DNA from: Trissonchulus latispiculum
Taxonomy: Eukaryota > Nematoda > Enoplea > Enoplida > Ironidae
Assembly: GCA_030248195.1 (NCBI GenBank)
Contig: JASAND010020726.1
Location: 1-64,000, forward strand
Direction of reading: 5' to 3'
Length of the DNA stretch: 64,000 nt
The notes below the pieces were generated by a model. It was given only the letters and a program-made list of their open reading frames with translations. It ran no database searches and was not told where the DNA came from. The stretch's first letter is position 1, and each line of letters starts with the position of its first letter. This document shows positions 1 to 10,512 of the stretch, piece after piece. The position numbers and the translations under genes are program-made.

Positions 1-219
1 GGGGCCGTAGGATGCGGTGGGTTCTAGTTGGAGGGCCATTTGAAGGTCACAGATATTGACTTGCCGGGCTGCCCGGTGAGCCAGTGTAGCATGGGTATAG
101 ACATCGTGTACAGCATACACGATGTCCTGGATGTGGGGGAGAGGGTCCATACCATGGGCGCAACAGGTCTGTTCCTTAGGATTGGGGAAGTGGTACTCCG
201 ACGTTAGGCGGGACAGATG
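1..219 (-). other. Possible histone H3-like fold segment (partial, runs off window)
   Basis: A minus-strand frame is open from about position 219 to the window edge, giving 73 residues. Its last third reads ATLAHRAARQVNICDLQMAL. This lines up with the alpha2 end, L2 loop and alpha3 of histone H3: an acidic/His pair, then an aliphatic run, H-(A)-R-x-V-x-I, then D-x-Q-x-A. The spacing back to a LSRL stretch resembles that between alpha1 and alpha2 of H3. A TGA lies in frame just upstream near 246, so the segment would have to join the Pro/Ser-rich frame at 204-791 through a frameshift or intron. Homology was judged by eye only. Chance similarity in a GC-rich frame, or a degraded host fragment, remain possible. 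Confidence 0.3.
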
Positions 220-1030
220 GGACGGTGGTCCGTGCAAAAAGCCTGCTCAATCGGTAGCCTGGCTGGGCCAGGTAGGCATTTCACGGACCACCTGGGGGTT
301 TTGGGGAGCTTTCCGCAATTTAACCGGGGGGGGGGGTAGGTTTTGCGATATGAATGGGGAATGTCAGGTGCTGCTGCCAGCACTGGGGAAGCAAACCCGG
401 CGGGACCAGGTTGCTGGGACACTTGGAGAGAGGCATGGGCCTCGCTATACGCTTGGGAATCAATTGACCGGTAAGAAGCTGTGGAGGTATGACTGTAAGT
501 AGGGGATTGTACCAACTCTGGAGTCGAGAATTGGCACACTTGAGGGCGAAGGGAGAATAGGTTACTCAGGTCAGGAGGGGCAGTCGAGACTGGGGGTGTC
601 AGCACTGCCTGGGCGGCCTGTGTTGCCTGGGCTTGGGATACTGCACCTTGTATCCCGTTATCTGGGTTGGCTGCAGGGGAAGGGGTGTCAGCCGGCGGAG
701 TACCAGCTGGGCGGGACGGCGGTCTGCCGCCATCCGATAAAACTGAACCGGGGCTAGGGACTGGGGGGGGGATGGTCTGTATACCGTACAATAGGGTTCA
801 ATAGTAGAAATTCAGTCGCGGGGGGTCGGGACGGGGTCTCCGCGGACAGGCCCGCAGGAGATTGTTGGGGACCGGGTTCAGAAGTGGGCAGGGTATTGGG
901 GAGGGTTTGAGAGCCGGGCTGCCCAGTCTCTCTTGTAGGGGAATTCTGGCTCATCGGTAGCACCGGGTTCCAAAAAGCTTGATCGAGGTCGGGGAATTGA
1001 TCAAAGCTGTTGACGTCCCAGGGCTGAGGA
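204..1030 (-). CDS. Proline/serine-rich open frames of a retroelement-like region
   Basis: Two overlapping minus-strand frames (754-963, extending upstream without a stop to about 1030, and 204-791) encode low-complexity Pro/Ser/Ala/Thr/Gln-rich protein with no recognisable catalytic domain. The change of frame lies near 754-791. A poly-G run near 327-335 makes an indel or assembly error plausible. The composition resembles the disordered parts of the gag region at 3.4-6.0 kb, but I see no direct sequence match to it. The segment lies just upstream of the possible histone-fold stretch at 1-219 and could be its disordered N-terminal tail. It is probably not translated as a single frame as it stands. 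Confidence 0.3.
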
Positions 1031-2458
1031 GGGTCAGGTCATCGGATTTGGGGCCAGATGAATCCTTCGCGGAAATTTATCGAATTTCTCCGGCTCATAC
1101 AAAAGCCAGAGACCAGCACCAATTTGAACCAGGATCAGCGTCAGTGCCCACGTAATAAGGCACCGAAATTGCAATGGAAGCACCAGCTCTGAAACATACA
1201 AAGAGCAGTGCATACACAGAAAGGTGAAGAATTGTGAGAGAGAGTGTGCTGGGGTGAGAACAGTGTCAATATTTTGGAAGTGAACTACCTAAATGGTAGT
1301 TATAGGGAGGGGACGAAAAACCCAGGGTAAGGGGCAGGGGACAGGACAGGTTTTGGGGAAAGGACGAAGGGGAAAAGTTTGGGATTTCAAACCCACTTTG
1401 AAATATGCCAAACAGGGTGTGAAGGGTGGGCCGTGCTCCGTATCGAGCTGATTGGCCTCATTTCGACCATCGGTCGAAATAACTAAAATCATAAAAAGAA
1501 CTGGACATGGTATACAGGTACATACGTAGGATCGGCCGGACCTTACGGTACGGTCCTAGGGTACGAGGTACTACTTACCTGCAGTCTTTGCCTGTACATA
1601 TGTAACATACAAGCAACACAAGCAAACCGGAGGGAAAAACGACAAAGAACTGGAGGGGGGGGGGGGAGTGAGCATACCAATTTAATTAACAAGCATACCA
1701 CACATACGAAACATGCATACCTAGGAATCAAAAATACATACGTATGTAGGACCCAAAAGGGAGAAAAATTTTGGAGTTATTAGAATACATACGTATAACT
1801 AATAAGGAATTCGTAACGTGAGGGAGAAAGAGAAAAATACGTAAAAACCCCATTTTGGTTTAAATAGAAATCGTATAAGAAGAAAAATAACAAAAATAGT
1901 ATAAATCGTATAAGTATACAGAAATGTATAAATATACTAAGGGGAAAACCCCAATTTAGACTGAAAAGAGAGAAACCCAAAAATTTGAAAAATAACAAAT
2001 AGAAATAATCGTACGTAGGGTCCTACAGTTTTTGACACTAGAAGCATTCATACAAAGTTAGACATATATACGTACATTTATACCACAAACAAACAGATAA
2101 GCAAACGTTCAGACAAAACACCCTACTTACGTATTTATACAGAGCTCTGATTAATTAAAAGAGTGGTGCAGCGCTAAATTAAGAACGTACAAAAAGGAGG
2201 GGGAGGGACGAATAGATTAAGGGGAAAGGGACGGGTGAGTATACCATGTCGGGCAAGGCGAAGGGTCTAACACTCCAGACCCTTTTTGAGTTACCACGTA
2301 GCGTAACCCTAATAATAAAAAAATATGGGGGAGTAGGGTCCTGACCAGCAGGACCCCAGAGTTATCCTACATAACTCTAAAAACAGCTTTACAAAACTTA
2401 CAAAAATAAATCATTACGGGTTTTTCGTTTAGCAGTTTCTGGGCATGGGATTCGTAGA
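1031..2458. other. Non-coding spacer with repeated tacgta motifs
   Basis: About 1.4 kb without a supportable gene. It is A-rich in the middle (1.7-2.2 kb) and contains many palindromic tacgta/atacgtat motifs, for example near 1530, 1735 and 1790, as well as a G-run near 1658. The same motif recurs in the untranslated parts of both retroelements (6.0-6.1 kb, 15.5 kb and 15.8 kb). It may be retroelement UTR or LTR sequence, but I found no matching LTR pair. The RT, RNase H and integrase expected after the protease are absent here. Confidence 0.4.
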
Positions 2459-3378
2459 TCATGGGGATAACGCATTAATAGGCTTGGGCAAGGGTGTCGT
2501 TTCGAGGGTAGCAACAACAAGATCCCAAGTGTTGCTGGTATTGGCCTGCCATGTGCTCAGGCAACTAGGCGGGCTGCAAGTGCCTGAGATTATCGGGGTT
2601 TGGATAAGGTTACCGGAAATGACACTGTTCGTTACGGTAATACAAAATTTATCGGCCAGTGCCCGTAACTCGTCTGGGGTAAGGAGTGATGTCTGCCACA
2701 TAGGGATAGAAAGGGAATGGGACTTGGGGACTACGGACCAATCATATTTTTGCATAAGGTCATAACCAATAATAAAATCTTGGTACAGACCTTGGGCAAC
2801 GTGGAAGGGAAATGAATATTTGTGCCCGTTGCACAAAAAGGGTATCTCACATTTCCCCAATATGTCAAGGGACGTATCCTCGCAGCTGTGGAGAATTTGG
2901 AAGCCGCAGAGGTATGAAGGGCAAGGGAGGGGGTACCGGAGGCATTTACACGGTCGAAAAATGCATTGGATATGTAGCAGACATTCGCACCGGACTCCAA
3001 AAGAGCTAGGGCCTTCACACCCAAAATACTTACTAGCAGGTGGGGGCTTTTTTGGGGGGACAGACGAGTACACTGGGACACGTAAAAAGGGGTAGTGTCA
3101 GTCAGGATTGCTTGGACGAGGTCACTGACGGGACCTGTCTGTCCATGGTCAGGAGTATCTTGAGCCTCAACGTCCTCGGCGTCGAAGGATTGATTTCGGT
3201 CATTCAGGTTGCTGGGCGGGGTGGGGTTGGGCTGGGTCTCAGGGTCCTCAACCTCTAAAACCTGAGCGAAGGCATTTCGGACAGGGAGGGTAGTAGGAAT
3301 GACCGCTGGGTTTGGCAGCTGAGGCTCATTGATAACAGCAGGGGTGGGACTTTCTGTTTGATGGACCAACTCTCCCAA
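2459..3378 (-). pseudogene. Retropepsin-like protease of a retroelement, frameshifted
   Basis: Two overlapping minus-strand frames (2731-3378 and 2459-3073) together look like a retroviral-type aspartic protease. The first carries LLVSILGVKALALLESGANV, matching the active-site strand where L-L-D-S/T-G-A is expected. The second carries DFIIGYDLMQKYDW, matching the conserved I-(I/L)-G-x-D-x-(L/M) C-terminal motif. The catalytic Asp is replaced by Glu (ESG), and the two halves are in different frames, so the copy is probably inactive. A real element would continue into reverse transcriptase. Here the frame ends at 2459 and no RT follows. The family is most likely Ty3/Gypsy, inferred from the neighbouring CCHC protein. 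Confidence 0.6.
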
Positions 3379-3419
3379 GAGAGCAGTGGTTTTGGGCTGG
3401 GTCTCAGGGTCCTCAACCT

Positions 3420-4700
3420 CTAAAACCTGAGTTGAGGCATTTTGGGTAGTGAGGGTAGTAGGGTAGCCGCTGGGGTTGGCGGCTGGGGCTCATTGGTAGT
3501 AGCAGGAATTGGGCTTTCGGGTGGCAAGGTTAGCTCTCCCATAGATTGGGATCGCTGACGAAGGTGGGGTCGAGGGAGTCGTTTGGGTTTGGGCAAAGAG
3601 TCGCTTCTGGTGGACTCGTGGGGTTGGCAGAGTGGACCGGACATGTCCAGCTCCTCCATGCACTGACGAATTCGGCCCAGAAAGTCCAGCAGCATGCTTT
3701 CGAATTCTTCGAATTTTTGGCGGGTAAGGGTCACGGTTTTGGAGAAGTCCTCAGGGGTCTTCTCCACTACAAAAGGGGCCGTGGAGCACAATTCCTGCTG
3801 GCGATCTTCCACCGGGTTAAGCGACTCTCGGGGGTCCTGGAACATGTCGCCCAACTCGAAGCACGTAGCCCACTGGCAGGGGCCAAAGGGGTTAGTGGCA
3901 ATAACAGTAGGGCGGGTGTGGTCGTGACGAGCACGCTTGGAATGTCGGGAAACTATTTTCCAAGAATAGTTTCCTCTATCCCGCATGGGGTGGGAGTTTC
4001 CAGGGGCATTGCGAGTGGAGGCCGTGGTATGGGTAGCTGTAGTGGGACCATCCTGGTGATGCGAGGTACTGGGGAGGTGTTGCTGGCCCTCGCCAGTCAG
4101 CAACATCTCCCCAGGGCTTAGAATAAACTTAGGGGTGGAATGTGTACGTACTTTGTTAAATGTACGTACATGGTTTGTAAGGGGTAAAACTTTGGGCGTC
4201 AACAGTGGATCAATTAGGGAGGGGATAGGTACTTGGATCTTGTTGGACGCTACGGGCTTCCCGTAGCATCCGCGAGAGGCAGTCCACTGCTGAAGATTAA
4301 ACCTTTCGCAACCTCGCAACACCAAGTTTTTCCCTGCTGGCTGAGGGCTATACTCAGGGTTGGTGGGTAGGCAAGTCTGTGGCCTCCACTGACAAGTTCG
4401 TGTGCGTTTGGGCTCCAAAAATGAAAGGCGACGTCGGACAGGGTAAGGGGGTTCGACCTCGTGGTCAAACAGGCTGGGGGGTTTCGTAGATTGGGAGGAG
4501 GGTGGGGATGGGGTATACTCCGTTGAATAAGAGGACACTGAGACCGTCGGGTACTGATGTGACTCCGGGTGGTGGCCATTTGGTGAGAAATAGGGTAAGG
4601 GTTCGGGCTCCTCTGAGCTCCGATTGACCATCCGAGGGTTATCAGTCACTTCATACACGGGGGCCATATTAACTGGGTAGGGGTCAAACCGGGGGCGCAC
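3420..4700 (-). CDS. Retroelement polyprotein linker between nucleocapsid and protease, unassigned
   Basis: A 426-residue frame rich in Pro, Ser, Thr, His and Arg lies between the zinc-knuckle frame (4684-5429, overlapping by a few codons) and the protease-like frames (2459-3378). It has no recognisable domain. A coiled-coil-like acidic stretch near its C-terminus contains LTRQKFEEFESMLLDFLGRI. The TPAATNEPQ/TPAVINEPQ text at the end is repeated at the start of the protease frame (near 3300-3380 versus 3420-3530), which points to an internal duplication of roughly 190 bases in which the phrase 'ggtctcagggtcctcaacct' appears twice. It most likely belongs to the same gag-pol polyprotein, read across frame changes. 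Confidence 0.45.
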   Translation of the reverse strand: MRPRFDPYPVNMAPVYEVTDNPRMVNRSSEEPEPLPYFSPNGHHPESHQYPTVSVSSYSTEYTPSPPSSQSTKPPSLFDHEVEPPYPVRRRLSFLEPKRTRTCQWRPQTCLPTNPEYSPQPAGKNLVLRGCERFNLQQWTASRGCYGKPVASNKIQVPIPSLIDPLLTPKVLPLTNHVRTFNKVRTHSTPKFILSPGEMLLTGEGQQHLPSTSHHQDGPTTATHTTASTRNAPGNSHPMRDRGNYSWKIVSRHSKRARHDHTRPTVIATNPFGPCQWATCFELGDMFQDPRESLNPVEDRQQELCSTAPFVVEKTPEDFSKTVTLTRQKFEEFESMLLDFLGRIRQCMEELDMSGPLCQPHESTRSDSLPKPKRLPRPHLRQRSQSMGELTLPPESPIPATTNEPQPPTPAATLLPSLPKMPQLRF

Positions 4701-5429
4701 GTCGGGGCTTACTGACGGCGCCCCAGGTTGGCGTTTCCCTGGTTCTGGAAAAGGCCATCGGAAGTGGGTTGATGACTAACTTGAGGACTGGGTTGGGGTT
4801 GGAGGTCACCTCCTTGTTGGCAATGGGGGGGTCCGCGCTTGAGTTTGGGGGCTGGCCATCACCTTCGGGCTCGCCAACATACGTAGGAATCCGGGGTGGT
4901 TGGGCCCCAGGTTGTCGACTGCGCGGATACGGATGGGGCAGTATTGCCACCCGTGCCCCTCTTGGGTGCACCAGAAGCACAACCTGGGCCCATGAGTTCT
5001 GGAGTTGTGGTTGCGGGGGTAAGAATTGGAATTATTTCGAATTCCATATGGGCGGGATTTGATCTGATCATGGGGGCCTTGGGATGGTTTCGTTCCACTA
5101 GAGGCCGTAATGAATTTGGCATGGCGTTTCGTGGACGGGCAGGTTTGCGCTACCAGGGCTTCCCTAGTAGGCAAATGGGGTTTAGGGTATCCGGGGGTAT
5201 GGGGGGAATATTCATAAAAATACTCCAATGGGGTTTGATGGGAAGGGGGAGCCCATCCAGGACACGCCGGGGCTTTGGGACAAAAACCCAGAGCGGGTTT
5301 TTTCTTGGGTTGGGGCTTTCCGGACGGCTGTTCCAGGGGAGTGGGGTTGGGGTGGGGCTGAATCTGCTGAATTTCCGGAGGTAGAGGAATAGGGCTCATG
5401 TGAGGCCAGGGGGGGCGTCCCGTCATCAT
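4684..5429 (-). CDS. Gag nucleocapsid-like protein with one CCHC zinc knuckle
   Basis: This minus-strand frame (main part 4806-5429) encodes a Pro/His-rich protein with a perfect retroviral zinc knuckle, CFWCTQEGHGWQYC (C-x2-C-x4-H-x4-C), near positions 4935-4980. Such knuckles bind the element's RNA during packaging. It overlaps frame 5212-6003 upstream and 3420-4700 downstream, so the intact ancestor was probably one gag frame now split by indels, or used programmed shifts. Basic stretches flank the knuckle, as in other nucleocapsids. No capsid major-homology region could be recognised. Confidence 0.6.
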
Positions 5430-6003
5430 AATTCTGACGGTTCCTTAGGTCACCCGACTTGTCCCACATCAAGCCGGATGAGGGGGAGGCCAGGCCCCAG
5501 TGTTGGCTCGACCGGCAATTTGGGCAATTTTGAGCTCCCTCAGAGGTAGCTCTGGGTCGGGTGAAGAGGGGCATGGGTTTTCTAACTCTTGGCAGGGCTG
5601 GGCCCGAACCAGTGAGACGGTCAAAAATGGGGTTTTTGGGGTTGGGGGGATCGCCGGTCAGCCGGGCCAGCTGCTCTTGATACGTCTTCCGCTGTCCTCG
5701 GGTACATAATTGATCTTCTTCGCTCGGGTCGGAACCGACCAGATGAACCGTGGAATCACGACGGGAGGGGCTTCCCCTACCTCCGTCCTGGGGGGAGTCT
5801 AACGAGGGGTGTAGGTCGTCCTCGGGACTCAATCCTGACCCGAGGCGGGTGTGGACGAAAGATCCGGGCTGCCCAGAACTTCCGGCCACGGCCCCAAGGT
5901 CAGGAGGGGGAGGGTCAGGAGATCGGGCCACTCTGGGTTTACTGTCAAAGGGGTCGTCTTCAGGGGGGCGATTATCCATTACAAACACGACACGAAAAAA
6001 CAC
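5212..6003 (-). CDS. N-terminal gag-like frame of the 1-7 kb retroelement
   Basis: A 263-residue minus-strand frame with a possible start at 6003 or at the internal Met at 5976 (MDNRPPEDDPFDSKP). It is acidic and Pro-rich at the N-terminus and contains an isolated CPNC-x(4)-H pair (near 5510-5530), but no catalytic motif. Its position upstream of the CCHC frame and downstream of a leader with a long inverted repeat (6017-6094) fits a gag N-terminal region. It overlaps frame 4806-5429 by more than 200 bases, so a frameshift is needed to join them. Function beyond structural gag is not supported. Confidence 0.45.
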   Translation of the reverse strand: MFFRVVFVMDNRPPEDDPFDSKPRVARSPDPPPPDLGAVAGSSGQPGSFVHTRLGSGLSPEDDLHPSLDSPQDGGRGSPSRRDSTVHLVGSDPSEEDQLCTRGQRKTYQEQLARLTGDPPNPKNPIFDRLTGSGPALPRVRKPMPLFTRPRATSEGAQNCPNCRSSQHWGLASPSSGLMWDKSGDLRNRQNYDDGTPPLASHEPYSSTSGNSADSAPPQPHSPGTAVRKAPTQEKTRSGFLSQSPGVSWMGSPFPSNPIGVFL

Positions 6004-6016
6004 AACTCACCAAATT

Positions 6017-6094
6017 AGTTATATACGTATATCCTATTTTTGGGCAGGACCGGGGGCGATGGGGATTTTCAGGATAGGATATACGTATATAACT
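6017..6094. repeat. Perfect 21-bp inverted repeat in retroelement leader
   Basis: The 21 bases at 6017-6037 (starting AGTTATATACGTATATCC) recur as their exact reverse complement at 6074-6094, with a 36-nt GC-rich spacer. Each arm also contains the self-palindrome ATATACGTATAT. It lies just upstream of the gag-like start (minus strand) and would form a strong hairpin in a leader transcript. Confidence 0.85.
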
Positions 6095-6731
6095 CAAAAT
6101 CGGGGTTTTCCGGCCAGGGACACGAAACTCCAGATGTACGTACGTATGTCGGGGCCAAGAATCGGGGGGGGGGGTTGGGTCGAATCTCCAGATCGACCTG
6201 GATTTGCGGGGAATCCGTCCAAAGAATAAGCAGCAATCCACCAGTTGGGGCTTACGTCGTCCAACAGTACAAGGTTAGGTTCCTGGGCGGGCCCCGGGAT
6301 CCAACCAAATTTTACAAAAATTTGTATTTCCCTCCCGAAAAATTTTCTGGGTGGGGGAGGGGACTGATTGGGGTAAATTTAGGGCGGGCAGGGAGGTCCT
6401 GGTATAATAGGGATGGGTTATCACTTGGCCTGGCCCCAGTGATATTAACGGGGAAAGTTGGGCTACCCAACTATAATAATAAATTCAGAAAGGTAAGGGA
6501 AAAATAACACAAGCACTGAGAATTCACCAAAATAAACCAGTACGACAAAATTAAACACGCCACCAGACAACAGAAGGGAAACGGGGCTAATAAAATTCAC
6601 TGGAAACTGACAGGAAGTCAGGCGTCTGACTGGGACTCTAAGCGATGCGTGGGCGTCACTTCAAAGGGCCCAAGCGGAGTCAGGCGCCTGATAAGGAATC
6701 AAGCGATGAGGGGGCGGGCCAGAAAAGTTAA

Positions 6732-6776
6732 TACAAAGGTTTGCAATTGGAAATGACGTCAATTGCAGACCTTTGT
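6732..6776. repeat. 18-bp imperfect palindrome with a central CRE-like TGACGTCA
   Basis: Arms TACAAAGGTTTGCAATTG and CAATTGCAGACCTTTGTA pair with one mismatch around a 9-nt centre. The centre plus flank contains TGACGTCA, the canonical CREB/ATF site. Location upstream of the minus-strand gag frames suggests an enhancer in an LTR, but this is inference. Confidence 0.7.
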
Positions 6777-7904
6777 AAAGCCACACGGGGGGATGGGTAT
6801 ATACAAACGCCAAGGGAATAAAAGACCGGCGAATCCAGTCAAAATAAGGAAAATGGAGGGGGGAAACTTTACAGGTAGTAGATATAATGAAAGAAAAAAT
6901 TATTTGGGGACTCTAAAAAAATTTTTTCGACTAGGGGGGGACTAGAAAAATTAATTTATTTCACTATTAACTTTAACTATTAATTATTTATTTAACAATA
7001 TTGCACATCTTTGAGCTGGAAAGTCCATATTTTGTGCTAAATAGTTAAACGTGCTTTGCACCTCATAGGTAAGGAATTACGTGGCATCTTTTACATAGTC
7101 TGAAAGCCGAGACTGAGATCTAATTAGCAACACAAAATTTCCTGGATACAGTGCTACCCAGCTGGAGTTGTTAGCTGTCCAATTTTTTATTACAGCTGAG
7201 GCACAGCTGCGCGTTTTAAAAAAAGGCATATAGTCATTTGAAAGATCTCGTCGAGCTCTACATTTTTACTTTTGGAAGCAAGTTTCTAGCTCTTTTCTAG
7301 TGTGAGATATAGCCGATTTTCTTATTTCGACGTTGAAAAGTTGTCATTTTTACAGAAATCAAATAATCCACGATTTCTTGAGCTACGCAAGCCGTAAAGT
7401 TTGACTAAGGGTGCCGATTCGAAGGTCTCGTCAAGGCCGATTATCCAAGACATCCCGTGAGCTGCTATCATAAAAAATGTATTTTTGCAAAAACATGAAA
7501 AAATTTTTTCCAGCGATTGTCGAGCATTTACTATTCAAGCTAGAGGGTTGCCACTTACTAGACGTGTTCTACACAAAAATTCCCAGGGACCCTTTTTTAG
7601 TTGGCCCGATTGCTGCTTTCTAGCTAAAGTGGCCGCTTGCTAAAGTTGGGGAACGTAGGCAAAATCTAGGTTGCGCAAACGTTTTAGCTAATTTCTTCAT
7701 AACGAAGAGTGATTTCATGATAATTAAAAAAGGTCCCCAGCTACTTGATAGTAGAATCGAATGATGTAGACGATGCCTCACGAAGAAATTTACTTTAGTC
7801 TGCAGAAAATCTGGAAGATTAAAGTACTTCGAAAATCCAGGAAAATAGTTTCCGAAGACTGAAGTTAGTTTGATTGCATTCATTAGAAAGAGAATGAGAA
7901 TATA

Positions 7905-8045
7905 TTAAGCTACATTTTGATGTAAAAATGACATCTTTACTCCAAGTAATGAATGAGTAATAAGGGTTCAATGAATAATAATGAATAAAGAATGAGTAAT
8001 AATGAATGAGTAATAAGTTGATGTCTCCAAAAGGAATCAACACCT
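7905..8045 (+). repeat. Dispersed repeat, copy 1 (second copy at 32545-32640)
   Basis: Starts AAGCTACATTTTGATGTAAAAATG and contains several AATGAATGAGTAATAA units, then GGAATCAACACCTTAAATGAA. The same order of phrases is found at 32545-32640 with fewer internal units. No coding potential or terminal repeats seen. Confidence 0.7.
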
Positions 8046-9270
8046 TAAATGAAACAACAAGCTGGCTCCTAAAAGGAGCAATATCTCGACGTCGGACTGG
8101 GCTATGTTTCAGAAAACATTTATGGTTTACATGGAGTAAAGTTTTCGAGGTATGCAGACCCAGGTTGAGGGACCTGTTGTAGAAGAAGAACCATCCGACA
8201 TACGCAAGTTCGTAATTGCATTTAGGTTAAATTACTCTACTAGGAATAGAAGTATATATATACTTGGCGAAAATATTTACTGACATTTGTTGAAATTGGC
8301 AATTGAAAATTGGAAATCGGCAATCGCTGCTCCTAACACGTTCTATCCCTTAACGGCTTGCTTTAATGAAATCTTCAGCTAATAATTTACAATGCTTACC
8401 TCTGCTACTGCAGAACGCAGCTTTTTGCAGAGAATCAGTCACAGGAGAAAACAATTTTAGTTAAGCTTTAACCTAAACTAAGCCTCAGTTATTCCGAACA
8501 TCAAAGCTAAGTGGTTTTGACATTAGCTTGGTATTGGTTCAGGTTATCTGTGATATCTCAGAGATTAAGTTTTGCAATATATCTGTTATGCAATATAAAT
8601 GTTGCAGGATAGGAACAACTCATGAAAGGTTCTACCTTTCTTAGCATCATGAAATATTATACTTAATTCAAATAAATAAATACAAAACATTTCTTACAAT
8701 TGAAAGCTGTTACTTTTCAAGAGCAGACTTTGGGCTTAGGTTAAAATTAACCATAATTAATTAATTAATTAATTATTTAACCATTAACCAAGCGCTTACC
8801 ATAGATTAAAAAATTGGGTTAAAATTCCAATAATTCTAGACCATTCTCTGTTAATTATACAGCACAGTTGCTGCTATTCCAATCATCTAATGTAATGCCA
8901 CTTCATCAGGACAATGCCAGGTAGTAAACTGCCGTTAAACCGCAAAGCTTAATTTGCATAATACGTAAAAACTTCGAGCATAGCAGTTTTATCTCAACCA
9001 AAGGGGGTCTTGGGAAAAAGCAATTCTGTAGGAATTAATGCAACAAGAATTGAAAGCCCCCTCCATTGAGATTTAACTTCAAAATTTTTAATTTTTTCTA
9101 AGCATCAAATAAAACTAGCAATCGAAGAAATCAGTACCCACCCTGAGAAATCACCTGAAAGGCCCCCTTCGTACAAAAACATCCACTGCTTAAGAGAATA
9201 GTGTTAAGGATGGGGTGAAAATTTAACGTTGAAGATAAGCCGTTCATTTTGCCCCAGAAACGAAAATAGC

Positions 9271-9292
9271 TATCTCGCCTTCAGGCGAGATA
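9271..9292. repeat. Short GC hairpin followed by AAAAT (family member 1)
   Basis: TATCTCGCC-TTCA-GGCGAGATA, a perfect 9-bp stem, followed by AAAATATT. The preceding AAAATAGC is shared with the hairpin at 60165-60184 (opposite strand). Confidence 0.8.
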
Positions 9293-9875
9293 AAAATATT
9301 TGTCTCTTTCTATCCCCTTTCGAAATACCGAACATGGGAAGATCTGTTGGAGTGAAGACGGAATTGTGCTTAGTAGAATATTTTAAACACATATAAGTAA
9401 CCAACTATAACTTAACTCTACGCATACAACAGAGCTCTTATTTACTCCAGCATACAGACGAGCCGTAAATTTCAAAATGAGCCCGAGTCAGGAAATCCTT
9501 ATGTGTGTTTTCACCGACACACTTACACTAGCCTTCATAATTAGTTTCTCTTTCAATATTTGGTTATGGACCGGAAATTGTAAGGATCCACTTGGTTTAG
9601 ACTAGCAAGCCGACGGCAGGATACGGATTTCCAAACCAGGGCAACACGTCTACTACGCTCCACCCCAGTTTAGTGCAATTCTTGCCCTCTACTATAAAAA
9701 CTCAATAGGAAGTTGAGTAACCGCCACAGCAAAGCATTCTCCTGTCATTGCAAGAGGTGTGCGTACAATTTTCAGCTTTGTCTTGATGTCAATAAAAACA
9801 TAAAAAGCGCTTATCTCGGATCTATCTATGTTACAAAAACCGATCTCGATGACTTGTATTCCTTGTAACTTTCTT

Positions 9876-10478
9876 TACTTCAAGCACCCCTTTACCTGAA
9901 TGGTCTCTGCCCTGACTAAAGCAGGGAAGACAATATTCGTGTCAAAACTAGTTGAAAACGCCCACAGATTGATACGACCTCCCCCGAAAAGGGTTATTTG
10001 GTGTTTTACCGAGTGGCAGTCGGCGTACGAAAAAATAGATGCGGAGTTTGTAGAGGGCTTACCGGACTTGGAGCAACTAGAGGGAAGCACGGAACTGATT
10101 TTACTAATTCTAGACGATCTAATGGATGAAGTAAAAAAGGATTCTAAACTGGTTCGACTTTTCACCCGAGGATGCCATCACTGGTCTTGCAGCGTCATTC
10201 ACATCACTCAGGACCTATTTTATGATAAGCAACGAACTAACCGGATAAATTGCCAATACATTGTATTAATGAAAAACCCAGCAGATAAGTTAACAGCAAT
10301 GAACCTCGCCCGACAAATGTTCCGACTAACACTACCTACTTTATGGAACCTTTCAATGACGCAACCTCATGTTCCCACAGCTATCTCCTTATTGACCTTG
10401 ACCAGGAAACTCCAGAGCAGTACCGCCTTAGAACGGATATTTTCGACCGGACCGGAGTCTACCTACCGAAATCAATAA
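9876..10478 (+). pseudogene. Broken Polinton packaging ATPase (FtsK/HerA type)
   Basis: Closely similar to the intact ATPase at 44483-45133. It retains the P-loop region (TKAGKT), the Walker B strand (ILLILDDLMDEVKKD), and the shared stretches LFTRGCHHWSCSVI and LMKNPADKLT. Two lesions are visible. A TGA at 9895-9897 replaces the Cys codon just before the P-loop (K-H-P-F-T-stop), and a frameshift near 10325-10340 pushes the C-terminal part (ending SYLLIDLDQETPEQYRLR) into another frame. Also, the P of the APTKAGKT loop is Leu here. It heads a remnant gene block with the same order and orientation as the intact element (ATPase, 111-aa protein, 180-aa protein, integrase), here on the plus strand. 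Confidence 0.85.
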
Positions 10479-10512
10479 AAGCGGTGAAGAGTCAAGTAGT
10501 TGTTACGCCGAA

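Larger units (their letters stand above)
6508..9870. other. Mostly non-coding stretch; short palindrome and dispersed repeats only
   Basis: No gene is supportable here. Up to about 7.0 kb it is probably the promoter/LTR side of the minus-strand retroelement. TGTTAA on the minus strand at about 6997 would be a plausible LTR start, but there is no partner LTR. From 7.0 kb the base composition becomes AT-rich and ordinary. It contains a (TTAA)n run at 8755-8775, a dispersed repeat at 7905-8045 and a hairpin at 9271-9292. Confidence 0.5.

Noticed and set aside
122..502. Plus-strand frames in the G-rich 1-6.5 kb region
   Set aside because: Antisense shadows of the minus-strand retroelement frames caused by high GC and few stops; no motifs.
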